From Flavobacterium ginsenosidimutans (GTDB lineage: Bacteria > Bacteroidota > Bacteroidia > Flavobacteriales > Flavobacteriaceae), in assembly GCF_003254625.1 (NCBI RefSeq), contig NZ_QJRJ01000071.1, forward strand, positions 119,478 to 183,477: a DNA stretch of 64,000 bases. The letters are read 5' to 3'. The translations under genes and the position numbers were made by a program. The notes below the pieces were generated by a model that did not search any database, was not told the DNA's origin, and saw only the letters and a program-made list of their open reading frames with translations. Shown here in pieces: positions 43,157 through 51,916 of this stretch. Position 1 is the stretch's first letter, and each line of letters starts with the position of its first letter.

Positions 43157-44518
43157 TTATCCAAAAAGGATACTTGCAACATCTTCAATTTTTGCTACAA
43201 GCTCAATCTTAATTCCAGTATTTTTTAAAGCAATTTTGTTGTATTTAGAAACAAAAATTGTATCGAAACCTAATTTTTCAGCTTCCTGAATGCGTTGGTC
43301 AACACGATTTACAGGACGAATTTCGCCAGAAAGCCCAACTTCGCCAGCAAAACAGAAACCTTTTCCAACTGGAATATCTTCGTTTGAAGATAAAATCGCA
43401 GCCACAACCGCCAAGTCAATTGCAGGATCATCAACAGAAATTCCGCCAGTTACATTTAAGAAAACGTCTTTTGCGCCTAAACGGAATCCAGCTCTTTTTT
43501 CTAAAACAGCCAAAATCATGTTTAGTCTTTTGGCGTTGTAACCTGTTGTGCTTCGTTGAGGTGTTCCATAAACAGCTGTACTCACTAAAGATTGTATTTC
43601 GATCATCAACGGACGCATACCTTCTAAAGTTGTTGCAATTGCAGTTCCTGATAATTCTTCGTCTTTATGAGAAATCAGGATTTCAGAAGGATTGCTAACT
43701 TCTCGCAATCCGCTGCCTAACATTTCGTAAATTCCAAGTTCTGATGTTGAACCAAATCGGTTTTTTAGCGAACGTAAAATTCGGTAAATATGATTTCTGT
43801 CGCCTTCAAACTGTAGAACGGTATCGACCATATGTTCCAAAATTTTTGGACCCGCGATATTTCCATCTTTTGTAATATGCCCAATCAAGATTACGGGAAT
43901 ATTACTTTCTTTAGCAAATTTGATGAGTTCTGCAGTGGTTTCACGAATTTGAGAAATACTTCCCGCAGTCGATTCGATATAATCGGTATGTAAAGTCTGA
44001 ATCGAGTCGATTATGACTACTTCAGGCTGAATGGTTTCAATTTGTTTGAAAATATTCTGCGTTTTTGTTTCAGTAAGAATATAGCAGTTATCACTGTTTG
44101 GCGTAATTCTTTCTGCGCGCATTTTTATTTGTTTTTGGCTTTCTTCACCAGAAACGTATAAAGTTTTATAAGGTAATTTTAAAGAAACTTGAAGTAAAAG
44201 TGTACTTTTTCCAATGCCGGGTTCACCGCCCAAAAGCGTTAAAGATCCAGGAACAAGTCCGCCTCCTAAAACACGATTCAATTCACTGTCAGTAGTGTCC
44301 ATTCGAACTTCCTGTGCAGAATCAATTTCGGTTATTTTTAAAGGTCTTGGCGCTTTGCTAACTGGAGCAGATTCACTTTTCCAGGCAACTTTGTCTTGTT
44401 TTTGAATGATTTCTTCGGCAATCGTATTCCATTCTTTGCAGGCGTTGCATTGCCCTTGCCATTTGGCATATTGGGTTCCGCAGTTTTGGCAAAAAAAGGA
44501 AGTTTTAACTTTTGACAT
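43157..44518 (-). CDS. radA: DNA repair protein RadA
   Basis: The 453-residue protein has an N-terminal zinc finger (CQNCGTQYAKWQGQCNAC), a RecA-like ATPase with Walker A LGGEPGIGKSTLLLQ and Walker B VVIIDSIQTLH, and the RadA-specific LKNRFGS motif. A C-terminal Lon-protease-like domain follows (DLAVVAAILSSNEDIPVG). It promotes branch migration during recombinational repair. Its start overlaps by one base the stop of the hydrolase gene upstream, so the two are an operon. Confidence 0.97.
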   Translation of the reverse strand: MSKVKTSFFCQNCGTQYAKWQGQCNACKEWNTIAEEIIQKQDKVAWKSESAPVSKAPRPLKITEIDSAQEVRMDTTDSELNRVLGGGLVPGSLTLLGGEPGIGKSTLLLQVSLKLPYKTLYVSGEESQKQIKMRAERITPNSDNCYILTETKTQNIFKQIETIQPEVVIIDSIQTLHTDYIESTAGSISQIRETTAELIKFAKESNIPVILIGHITKDGNIAGPKILEHMVDTVLQFEGDRNHIYRILRSLKNRFGSTSELGIYEMLGSGLREVSNPSEILISHKDEELSGTAIATTLEGMRPLMIEIQSLVSTAVYGTPQRSTTGYNAKRLNMILAVLEKRAGFRLGAKDVFLNVTGGISVDDPAIDLAVVAAILSSNEDIPVGKGFCFAGEVGLSGEIRPVNRVDQRIQEAEKLGFDTIFVSKYNKIALKNTGIKIELVAKIEDVASILFG

Positions 44519-45672
44519 TATTTGGTTTTTTTAGCAAGCGTATTCATTTCGTCAATTTTCTCATACATCATGTCTTTGTTTAAATCACCAATTGGCTCCA
44601 TTTGAGAAGCATTTTGATATTTTTTCGAAGCATGTTTAGGATCACCCATTTTTTCGTACATCAAGCCTAATTCATATTCTCCTAACATGGCTTTTGGATA
44701 ATTTACATTTCCAATTTCAGCCATTTTACTTAATTCATCGTAGGCGTTTCTTTTTAAAATAAGATTTTCTACTACTTTAAAATCACTATATCTAACAGGA
44801 ATCTGAACTCCTAAAACCTCAGACATCGCTGTATATTTTTTTTCTAAATATTCTGCGTAACCTGTTTGAAGAACCGCAATTTTGTCGTTGTATTCGGCAG
44901 AATTTATTGGTCTGTATATTTCAAAAATCTGGTACAGTGCACTTGGTATAGAGTGTAATACTTCTGTATAATGCGTAGCACCTTTGAATACATCATATTT
45001 ATAATTCACTAACGGATTATTGGCAATTTTAATATTTCCGTTTAATTTATCTATAGGTTCTTTTATTTTCTTAATATCGCCTTCTCCAGCAGAAAGATAA
45101 TAAAACACTGGTTTTTTTATTTTAGCAAACTTTTCGGCAACACGCACTTCCATTTTTGGTGCAAGTTCTGGACTTAAACAGATGTAGGCATCGAAAAGCG
45201 GAATTTCTTTATACAAATAAAAATTAGCAAAACTTGCCGTTAAATCGTGACCTGCAATAAGTCTGAAAGGCGATGTACGGTATTTTTTTTCTATATATGG
45301 AATTAATTCAGCTCCGATAAACTCGAAAAATTTTGCTCCTTTTTCAAAAGGAAGCCCTTCATTTTGATCGATTGTTGTGTCATCAAAACGTTCTCCGTCT
45401 TTATTTTGATGAATTCCAATGATAATCATTTCGGGAATGTCATCCCAATAAGTGCCATAACTTATAGCTCCAGAAAACGGGTCAAATAAATAATCGCCAT
45501 CCAATAAATAAAGAACTGGATATTTTTTGTCTTTGTTTGCTTCGTAAGAAGCAGGAAGTCCGATTGTGATTCTTCGTTCTTCTCCTAGTTTTTCTGATTT
45601 AATGTTGTCGAACGTTTTTTGTGCGAACGACGAAATTGAAATTAATAAAATTAGCAGGTAAACTTTTTTCAT
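44518..45672 (-). CDS. Alpha/beta hydrolase-fold protein lacking the catalytic serine
   Basis: The exported 384-residue protein begins with a signal peptide (MKKVYLLILLISISSFAQ). An upstream ATG at 45684 adds four residues and is less likely. Residues about 20-260 match the esterase/IroE-like family (RRITIGLPASY, YPVLYLLDGDYLF, EMIIIGIHQNKD). At the nucleophile elbow, where GHSxGG is normal, it reads RLIAGHDLTASFANFYL, with Asp in place of Ser. The C-terminal 100 residues look like TPR helices (YELGLMYEKMGDPKHASKKY). It may be non-catalytic or use another mechanism. It is joined to radA by a one-base overlap. Confidence 0.85.
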   Translation of the reverse strand: MKKVYLLILLISISSFAQKTFDNIKSEKLGEERRITIGLPASYEANKDKKYPVLYLLDGDYLFDPFSGAISYGTYWDDIPEMIIIGIHQNKDGERFDDTTIDQNEGLPFEKGAKFFEFIGAELIPYIEKKYRTSPFRLIAGHDLTASFANFYLYKEIPLFDAYICLSPELAPKMEVRVAEKFAKIKKPVFYYLSAGEGDIKKIKEPIDKLNGNIKIANNPLVNYKYDVFKGATHYTEVLHSIPSALYQIFEIYRPINSAEYNDKIAVLQTGYAEYLEKKYTAMSEVLGVQIPVRYSDFKVVENLILKRNAYDELSKMAEIGNVNYPKAMLGEYELGLMYEKMGDPKHASKKYQNASQMEPIGDLNKDMMYEKIDEMNTLAKKTK

Positions 45673-45875
45673 GATTTGTGGCATTTCAGTGAATTAAAAA
45701 GTATTGAAAATAGTGTGGCAATATACTATTTTATTTGCTTCTTTGTTAAGTAGATTAAAAATTGAAGCACAGTGTTTTATCGTCTTAATCATTTTGGATT
45801 GAGACAAAAGAAGAGTGTTTTTGTGCAAAATTAGCTTTTGACAAAGTAGGGTAATTCGGTAAGAAAAAGAAAATC

Positions 45876-46226
45876 TTAGGTTAAAGAATTGTCATTTTCG
45901 TTAGGGAAAATAATCCAAGGTTTGAAGGTTTTAGCTTCTTCAAAATCTAGGGTTGCATAAGAAATGATAATGATGATATCATCTTTTTGTACTTTTCTTG
46001 CTGCAGGACCATTCAAAGTGATTTCGCCTGAATTTTTTTCACCTTTAATAGCGTAAGTTTCAAAACGCTCGCCATTATTAATGTTAACAATAGATACCTT
46101 TTCGCCTTCAATGATGTTTGAAGCTTCTAGTAGAGTTTCATCAATAGTAATGCTGCCAATATAATTTAAATCGGCTCCCGTTACTTTAACACGATGAATT
46201 TTTGATTTTATAACTTGAATTTGCAT
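45876..46226 (-). CDS. panD: Aspartate 1-decarboxylase
   Basis: The 116-residue proenzyme makes beta-alanine for pantothenate. It is processed between Gly24 and Ser25 (NYIGSITIDE) to give the pyruvoyl group. The catalytic lysine region QIQVIKSKIHRVKVTGADL at the start and NGPAARKVQKDDIIIIISYA near the end are standard. It follows panC by 14 bases in the same operon, so the two steps of the pathway are co-expressed. Confidence 0.96.
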   Translation of the reverse strand: MQIQVIKSKIHRVKVTGADLNYIGSITIDETLLEASNIIEGEKVSIVNINNGERFETYAIKGEKNSGEITLNGPAARKVQKDDIIIIISYATLDFEEAKTFKPWIIFPNENDNSLT

Positions 46227-46240
46227 GCTGCAAAGTTAGA

Positions 46241-47089
46241 TTAATTTAATGAAATGGTGTCAATCAGTCTTATAGAATTAACAAATACCGCTATAAATGC
46301 TCGGTAATTTTTGTCATTCTCTTTCTGATCGATAGATAAAAGTGTGGATTCGTCAGCAATAACAAAATATTCAAGTTCAAATTCCTTGTTGTCTTTGAAA
46401 GAATTTTCTACGAATTCGACAGTTTCTTGCGGACTATGATTTTGAAAAAAGTCTTTTGCTTCGGTCAAAATTTTATAAATAATTGCAGCTTCTTTACGTT
46501 CATCTGCAGTAAGACGTTCATTGCGTGAACTCATCGCAAGCTGATTTTCTTCTCTAAAAATAGGGCAGCCCACAATGTTTACTGGTAAATGTGTTTTTTC
46601 GACCAGTTTTTTAACAATTTGAAGCTGTTGGAAATCTTTTTCTCCAAAATAAGCATTAGTTGGAGTTACGATTTCGAATAGACGTTTCACGATTGTTCCG
46701 ACTCCATTAAAATGTCCAGGTCTGAATTTTCCTTCCATCTGATTTTCCAATCCGTCAAAATCAAAAGTTTGAGAAACGGTATTTCCCTCATAAATATCAT
46801 CGACAGAAGGAGCGTATAAAATAATTTTATCACTTAATGTACGCATTTTCTTAACATCTTCTTCTAGTGTCCTAGGATATTTTGCTAAATCTTCGGGATT
46901 ATTAAATTGCGTTGGATTGACAAAAATACTAACTACTGTGTCGTTGTTTTCTTTTAGCGAACGTTGCATTAAAGCCAAATGTCCTTGGTGTAAAGCGCCC
47001 ATTGTTGGTACAAATCCGATAGTTGAATTTGCGGTTTTGATAGTTTTAAGATAGGCTATCAAAGCTGCTTTACTGTAGAAAATATGCAT
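46241..47089 (-). CDS. panC: Pantothenate synthetase
   Basis: The 282-residue enzyme joins pantoate and beta-alanine using ATP. It shows TIGFVPTMGALHQGHLALMQ (the HIGH-like ATP site), VVSIFVNPTQFNNPEDLAKY, GKFRPGHFNGVGTIVKRLF, NAYFGEKDFQQLQIVKKL and the KMSKS-like SSRNERL. It is the first gene of the panC-panD operon. On the minus strand, TATGTTTG lies 23 bases upstream and serves as a -7 element. Confidence 0.97.
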   Translation of the reverse strand: MHIFYSKAALIAYLKTIKTANSTIGFVPTMGALHQGHLALMQRSLKENNDTVVSIFVNPTQFNNPEDLAKYPRTLEEDVKKMRTLSDKIILYAPSVDDIYEGNTVSQTFDFDGLENQMEGKFRPGHFNGVGTIVKRLFEIVTPTNAYFGEKDFQQLQIVKKLVEKTHLPVNIVGCPIFREENQLAMSSRNERLTADERKEAAIIYKILTEAKDFFQNHSPQETVEFVENSFKDNKEFELEYFVIADESTLLSIDQKENDKNYRAFIAVFVNSIRLIDTISLN

Positions 47090-47111
47090 TGAGGTATTAT
47101 TAAAATTTATG

Positions 47112-47119
47112 CAAACATA
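47112..47119 (-). promoter_or_regulatory. -7 element of panC-panD
   Basis: The minus strand reads TATGTTTG, matching TAnnTTTG, 22 bases before the panC start. A -33 TTG is not obvious. Confidence 0.4.
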
Positions 47120-47150
47120 ATATATTAGTTATAAACTGCATAAATTTTTG

Positions 47151-47158
47151 TAATTTTG
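47151..47158 (+). promoter_or_regulatory. -7 element of the glycogen synthase-like gene
   Basis: TAATTTTG fits the consensus 37 bases before the ATG. It is divergent from the panC element in a 106-base gap. Confidence 0.45.
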
Positions 47159-47195
47159 CGACGTTTTTATTACCAAAATTAAGTAAAATACTATT

Positions 47196-48002
47196 ATGAA
47201 AGATAAGAGGATATTATATGTATCATCTGAAGTCGTGCCTTATTTGGCTGAAAATGAGGTTTCTTTAATGTCTTATGACGTTCCGAAAATGATTAATGAT
47301 CAAGGCGGTCAGATAAGAATTTTCATGCCAAGATATGGAAATATCAACGAGAGAAGACACCAGTTACACGAAGTGATCAGACTTTCAGGGATGAATTTGG
47401 TAGTGAATGATTTAGATATGCCGTTGATTATTAAAGTAGCTTCAATTCCGAAAGAAAGAATTCAGGTTTACTTTATTGATAATGATGAATACTTTAAACG
47501 TAAAGCAACCTTCGCGGATGAAGAGGGTGTTTTATATCCTGATAATGACGAAAGAGCAATTTTCTTTGCAAAAGGTGTTGTTGAAACTGTAAAAAAGTTA
47601 AACTGGGTTCCGGACATTATACATGTTCACGGATGGCTGGCGGCAATGCTACCAATTTACATGAAACATTATTACAAACATGAAGCATTGTTTTCTGAAA
47701 CTAAAATTATTACTTCTGTTTATGGACAGTCGTTTGATGAAAATTTAGATTTGGAAATGATTAATAAAGTTAAATTTGATGGTGTTCCTCATGACGCTGT
47801 ATCAGATTTAGAAGTTCCAAATTACGAGAATGTGTTAAAAGCTAGTATTTTACATTCGGACGGTGTTATCATTGCGTCAGAAAATGTTTCGCCAAGTTTA
47901 ACAAAATTTATAGAATCTTCAGGAAAACCTTTTTTACCTTTCGCCACGAAAGATGCATTTGCTGACGCTTATACAGATTTCTATAGAACTTTTGGACTTT
48001 AA
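47196..48002 (+). CDS. Half-length glycogen/starch synthase homologue
   Basis: The 268-residue protein matches only the N-terminal half of GT5 glycogen synthases. It has RILYVSSEVVPYLAENEVSL at the start, GGQIRIFMPRYGNINERRHQ, and PDIIHVHGWLAAMLPIYMKH, corresponding to the normal HaHDWhtal segment. The ADP-glucose motif KTGGLADV is replaced (AENEVSLMS), and the entire C-terminal GT-B domain, with its nucleotide-sugar site, is absent. A full enzyme is about 480 residues. Either it is a repurposed protein or it needs a partner. It is followed 22 bases later by a DUF4270 gene and then glmS, and is divergent from panC. Confidence 0.85.
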   Translation: MKDKRILYVSSEVVPYLAENEVSLMSYDVPKMINDQGGQIRIFMPRYGNINERRHQLHEVIRLSGMNLVVNDLDMPLIIKVASIPKERIQVYFIDNDEYFKRKATFADEEGVLYPDNDERAIFFAKGVVETVKKLNWVPDIIHVHGWLAAMLPIYMKHYYKHEALFSETKIITSVYGQSFDENLDLEMINKVKFDGVPHDAVSDLEVPNYENVLKASILHSDGVIIASENVSPSLTKFIESSGKPFLPFATKDAFADAYTDFYRTFGL

Positions 48003-48024
48003 ATTTTTAACTTTATTATAAAAC

Positions 48025-49623
48025 ATGTATAATACTTCTTTTGTTAAAAAAATCTTTTTAGCTGTAATTGCTGTTTTTTTATATTCTTGCGATAAAGATT
48101 TTAATGCGCTTGGTGATGGTTTAGTAGGTGATGATCATTTTGGACTTGAACCTGAAAAATATGATGTTGTGGCTTTTAACCAAGAAGTAACTCCTATCCA
48201 GTCAAATAATTTGGGTACAAATGCGTTAGGTATTTATGATGACCCGGTTTTTGGAACTACAACTGCAAGCTTTGTAACTCAAATAGGACTTGAAACTTAT
48301 GCACCAACGATTGGAGAATCTCCAGTAATTGAAAGTGTTACTCTTAGTATTCCTTATTTTAATACGTTAAAAACGACTAATGATGACGGAAGCCATACTT
48401 ACGAATTAGATTCTATTTATGGAGATAAAAACGGAAAATTAAAATTAAGTATTTATGAGTCTGGTATGCAGATGAGAAACAGTTATTTTAATAATGGTTC
48501 TCAATTGCCACAGTATTATTATACAGATCAAGACGCTGATTTTTCTGGAAAAAAATCAGGTGATAGACTAAATGATAGCACTAATAAGCTAGAAAATGAT
48601 GAATTCTTCTTTAGTTCACAGGAAATTTCAGTAACAACAATTGATCCTGATACTAAGAAAGAAACGGTTGATAGAAGTGTTCCAGCAATGAATTTAACCC
48701 TTAATAAGAAATTCTTTGAGGATAAAATATTAAAAGCAGCCGCTTCAAAACTTTCTACAGAAGATATTTTTCAGGAATATTTTAGAGGGTTGTATTTTAA
48801 TGTTGAAAGATCTGGAAGCAGTCCTGCTAATATGGCATTAATTGATTTTTCTGGAGGTAAAATTATTATCAAATATAAAGCTAAAACAGCTATTACGACA
48901 GATGCTGATAGCACTACTGAGGATAAAACAATTACTTTGTTGCTAAAGAGCGGTTATAGTACGGGTGTAGCAAGTACAGCAAGTTTTCTTCAAACGGTTC
49001 GAAAACCTGATTACGAAAGTGCTATAACAACAAATGTAAATAAAACAGAAGGAGACGAAAGACTTTACTTAAAAGGAGGTCAGGGATCTTTGTCTGTTAT
49101 TCGTCTTACAGATTTTGCTTCTCAATTGGAAACAATTAGAGCTAGCAATTGGAAAGTAAATGAAGCTAATTTAGTTTTTACTATTGATGCTGATAAAATG
49201 ACTGGATTAGTAGAGCCTAATAGGGTTTATCTTTATGATTTGACAAATAATACTCCTTTAATAGATTATTATTCTGATGGAACGTCTAATACTGTTCAGC
49301 CAGGACTTTCGAAATATGTTTTCGGGGGTATAATTAATCTGGATTCTAATAAACGAGGAACAACGTATAAAATTAGAATAACAGATCATGTTCGTAATCT
49401 TATTAAAGATGCGACAGCAAAAAATGTTGATTTAGGATTAGTTGTTTCTCAAAGCATTAACGTAAGTGCTTCAAATGTATTGAAACTTAAAAACGAAACT
49501 ATTTCACAAGCACCGAAAGCATCGGTGATGAGTCCTCTAGGCACAATCTTATATGGTTCAAAAGCATCTGTTGCAGAAGATAAAAGAGTGCGACTTGAGG
49601 TTTACTACACGAAACCAAATTAA
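48025..49623 (+). CDS. DUF4270 family lipoprotein
   Basis: The 532-residue lipoprotein has a lipobox near residue 22 (VFLYSC) and then DKDFNALGDGLVGDDHFGLE, the typical opening of DUF4270 proteins. It contains YDDPVFGTTTASFVTQIGLE and several beta-rich blocks. The family is confined to Bacteroidota and is likely an outer-membrane surface lipoprotein of unknown role. It lies 22 bases downstream of the glycogen synthase-like gene and 9 bases before glmS, so these three genes appear to be one transcript. Confidence 0.88.
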   Translation: MYNTSFVKKIFLAVIAVFLYSCDKDFNALGDGLVGDDHFGLEPEKYDVVAFNQEVTPIQSNNLGTNALGIYDDPVFGTTTASFVTQIGLETYAPTIGESPVIESVTLSIPYFNTLKTTNDDGSHTYELDSIYGDKNGKLKLSIYESGMQMRNSYFNNGSQLPQYYYTDQDADFSGKKSGDRLNDSTNKLENDEFFFSSQEISVTTIDPDTKKETVDRSVPAMNLTLNKKFFEDKILKAAASKLSTEDIFQEYFRGLYFNVERSGSSPANMALIDFSGGKIIIKYKAKTAITTDADSTTEDKTITLLLKSGYSTGVASTASFLQTVRKPDYESAITTNVNKTEGDERLYLKGGQGSLSVIRLTDFASQLETIRASNWKVNEANLVFTIDADKMTGLVEPNRVYLYDLTNNTPLIDYYSDGTSNTVQPGLSKYVFGGIINLDSNKRGTTYKIRITDHVRNLIKDATAKNVDLGLVVSQSINVSASNVLKLKNETISQAPKASVMSPLGTILYGSKASVAEDKRVRLEVYYTKPN

Positions 49624-49632
49624 TAAATATAT

Positions 49633-51483
49633 ATGTGTGGAATTGTTGGATATATCGGTCATAGAGAGGCCTATCCCATTGTTATTAAGGGATTAAAGCG
49701 ACTCGAGTACAGAGGATATGATAGTGCCGGCGTTATGTTATATGACGAAGAGGCGGGTATCAAACTTTGTAAAACAAAAGGCAAAGTTTCTGATCTAGAA
49801 GCTAAAGCGAGTGAAGGTTTTACAACAAATGGAAGTATCGGAATTGGGCACACGCGTTGGGCAACACACGGAGTTCCAAATGATGTTAATTCACATCCTC
49901 ATCTTTCAAATTCAGGAGATTTAGTAATCATCCATAACGGAATTATTGAAAATTATGCACCTCTAAAAGAGGAGTTGATTAAAAGAGGTTACTCTTTTAA
50001 ATCGGATACTGATACTGAGGTTTTAGTTAATTTAATAGAAGAAGTTCAGAAGAAAGAAAATATTAAATTAGGAAAAGCGGTTCAGATTGCATTAAACCAA
50101 GTAGTTGGAGCTTATGCTATTGCTGTTTTTGATAAAAAAAATCCAAACGAACTTGTTGCGGCTAGATTAGGAAGTCCGTTGGCAATTGGAGTTGGAGAAG
50201 GCGAGTATTTTGTGGCATCTGATGCATCACCATTTATTGAATATACTTCTAATGCAGTTTATTTAGAAGATGGTGAAATGGCAAATATCAGATTACATAA
50301 ACCGATTAAAATTAGAAAAATCCACGATGATTCTTTAGTTGATCCTTACATTCAAGAACTTCAAATGAATTTGGAGCAGATTGAAAAAGGTGGTTATGAT
50401 CACTTTATGCTTAAAGAAATTTACGAGCAGCCAAGTGTAATTAAAGATACATACAGAGGAAGACTTCATGCTAATGAAGGAATTGTTCAGATGGCTGGTG
50501 TCGAAGACAATCTAGAGAAATTCTTAAATGCAAAACGTATTCTAATTGTGGCTTGCGGAACTTCTTGGCACGCGGGTCTTGTGGCAGAATATATTTTTGA
50601 AGAGTTTACGCGTATTCCTGTTGAAGTAGAATATGCTTCTGAATTTAGATACAGAAACCCAATTATCAATAAAGATGACGTAGTAATCGCGATTTCACAA
50701 TCTGGTGAAACAGCAGATACTATGGCTGCAATTAAATTGGCTAAAGAAAACGGAGCGTTTGTATTTGGAGTTTGTAACGTAGTTGGATCTTCTATTTCTA
50801 GAGAAAGCCATGCAGGTGCTTATACGCACGCAGGACCAGAAATAGGGGTAGCTTCTACAAAAGCTTTTACTACTCAAATCACTGTTTTAACCATGATTGC
50901 TTTAAGATTAGGAAAAGCTAAAGGAACTTTATCAAATACAGATTTCCATACTTACCTTCAAGAATTAGAAATTATTCCTGAGAAAGTATCTGAGGCATTA
51001 GAAACGAATGATAAAGCAAAAGAAATTGCTGCTGCTTTTAAAGACTCTCCAAACTGTCTTTATTTAGGTAGAGGATATAATTTTCCAGTTGCTTTAGAAG
51101 GAGCTTTAAAATTAAAAGAGATCTCTTATATACACGCAGAAGGATATCCAGCTGCTGAAATGAAACACGGCCCAATTGCTTTAATTGACGAATTTATGCC
51201 AGTTATTGTTATTGCTCCTAAACAAGGGCACTATGACAAGATTGTAAGTAACATTCAAGAAATTAAATCAAGAAGCGGTAAAATCATTGCAGTTGTTACA
51301 AAAGGAGATACTCAAGTACGCGAATTGGCAGATTATGTAATTGAAATTCCAGAAACTTCAGATGCATTATCGCCATTGGTTACTACTATTCCGTTGCAAT
51401 TACTTTCTTATTACATTGCTGTAATGAGAGGTTGTAATGTTGACCAGCCTCGTAACTTAGCGAAGTCGGTTACGGTAGAATAA
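49633..51483 (+). CDS. glmS: Glutamine-fructose-6-phosphate aminotransferase
   Basis: The 616-residue enzyme makes glucosamine-6-phosphate for peptidoglycan and lipopolysaccharide. It starts MCGIVGYIGHREAYPIVIKG with Cys2 as glutaminase nucleophile. The N-terminal half carries RLEYRGYDSAG and GIGHTRWATHG. Two SIS domains follow from about residue 290 (VVIAISQSGETADTMAAIKL, YLGRGYNFPVALEGALKLKE), and the conserved C-terminus reads DQPRNLAKSVTVE. It lies 9 bases after the DUF4270 gene. No glmS ribozyme is visible upstream, as expected outside Gram-positive bacteria. Confidence 0.98.
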   Translation: MCGIVGYIGHREAYPIVIKGLKRLEYRGYDSAGVMLYDEEAGIKLCKTKGKVSDLEAKASEGFTTNGSIGIGHTRWATHGVPNDVNSHPHLSNSGDLVIIHNGIIENYAPLKEELIKRGYSFKSDTDTEVLVNLIEEVQKKENIKLGKAVQIALNQVVGAYAIAVFDKKNPNELVAARLGSPLAIGVGEGEYFVASDASPFIEYTSNAVYLEDGEMANIRLHKPIKIRKIHDDSLVDPYIQELQMNLEQIEKGGYDHFMLKEIYEQPSVIKDTYRGRLHANEGIVQMAGVEDNLEKFLNAKRILIVACGTSWHAGLVAEYIFEEFTRIPVEVEYASEFRYRNPIINKDDVVIAISQSGETADTMAAIKLAKENGAFVFGVCNVVGSSISRESHAGAYTHAGPEIGVASTKAFTTQITVLTMIALRLGKAKGTLSNTDFHTYLQELEIIPEKVSEALETNDKAKEIAAAFKDSPNCLYLGRGYNFPVALEGALKLKEISYIHAEGYPAAEMKHGPIALIDEFMPVIVIAPKQGHYDKIVSNIQEIKSRSGKIIAVVTKGDTQVRELADYVIEIPETSDALSPLVTTIPLQLLSYYIAVMRGCNVDQPRNLAKSVTVE

Positions 51484-51510
51484 ATTTATTTATCCAAATA
51501 TAATAGTTTT

Positions 51511-51541
51511 AAAAAGCGAGATTTAGGTCTCGCTTTTTTTT
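51511..51541 (+). terminator. glmS terminator, first copy
   Basis: AAAAAGCGAGA and TCTCGCTTTTT pair around TTTAGG and end in a T-run, 28 bases after the glmS stop. Confidence 0.92.
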
Positions 51542-51634
51542 GTGTCTTATGATTTATGTTAATTATGAAATTTATAAAAACGACCAAATAAAGTTAAACT
51601 AAACTCCAAGTAAGTTTAAAAGGTTAAAAATGTT

Positions 51635-51666
51635 AAAAAAGCGAGATTTAGGTCTCGCTTTTTTTT
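51635..51666 (+). terminator. Second identical terminator
   Basis: The same stem and TTTAGG loop as at 51511-51541 recur about 126 bases downstream. An identical loop is not needed for function, so this looks like a sequence duplication. Confidence 0.85.
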
Positions 51667-51916
51667 ATTATCAGAAATTTTTTTCTGGATATGTATTTTT
51701 ATGAAATTTTCAAAAATTTGATAAAAAATTATATGTATGCATAGTATATTGATTTTTCTTTTGTATTTCTTTGTTTTTATTCTAATAAATTCAATTAGCA
51801 AATAGTTAAAATATTGTACAAATTGATGAAAAATATCAATTTTATTTAACAGTTTTTTATGCATATTAAAATATTTGTGTATTTTGGCTACATATACTAA
51901 CGAAAAAACTACCCAA

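Larger units (their letters stand above)
51484..51916. other. 433-base gap with two identical terminators and the TonB receptor promoter region
   Basis: The gap holds two copies of the same terminator hairpin (51511-51541 and 51635-51666) and then about 250 bases of very AT-rich sequence leading to the TonB receptor gene. I see no credible gene. An open frame on the minus strand at 51616-51864 is lysine- and isoleucine-rich and covers the second terminator, so it is rejected. No clean TAnnTTTG box was found for the receptor; TATTTTG near 51880 is one base short. Confidence 0.6.

Noticed and set aside
43258..43698. 146-codon plus-strand open frame inside radA
   Set aside because: It is antisense to a conserved gene, glutamine- and leucine-rich, and typical of a shadow frame.
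45782..45805. Hairpin GTCTTAATC/GATTGAGAC as the panD terminator
   Set aside because: The stem has a mismatch and no T-run on the minus strand, and it lies about 70 bases past the stop.
49540..49632. glmS ribozyme upstream of glmS
   Set aside because: Only 9 bases separate glmS from the preceding gene and no ribozyme core is visible.
51616..51864. 82-codon minus-strand open frame upstream of the TonB receptor
   Set aside because: It runs through a terminator hairpin and is a lysine/isoleucine-rich product of AT-rich DNA.
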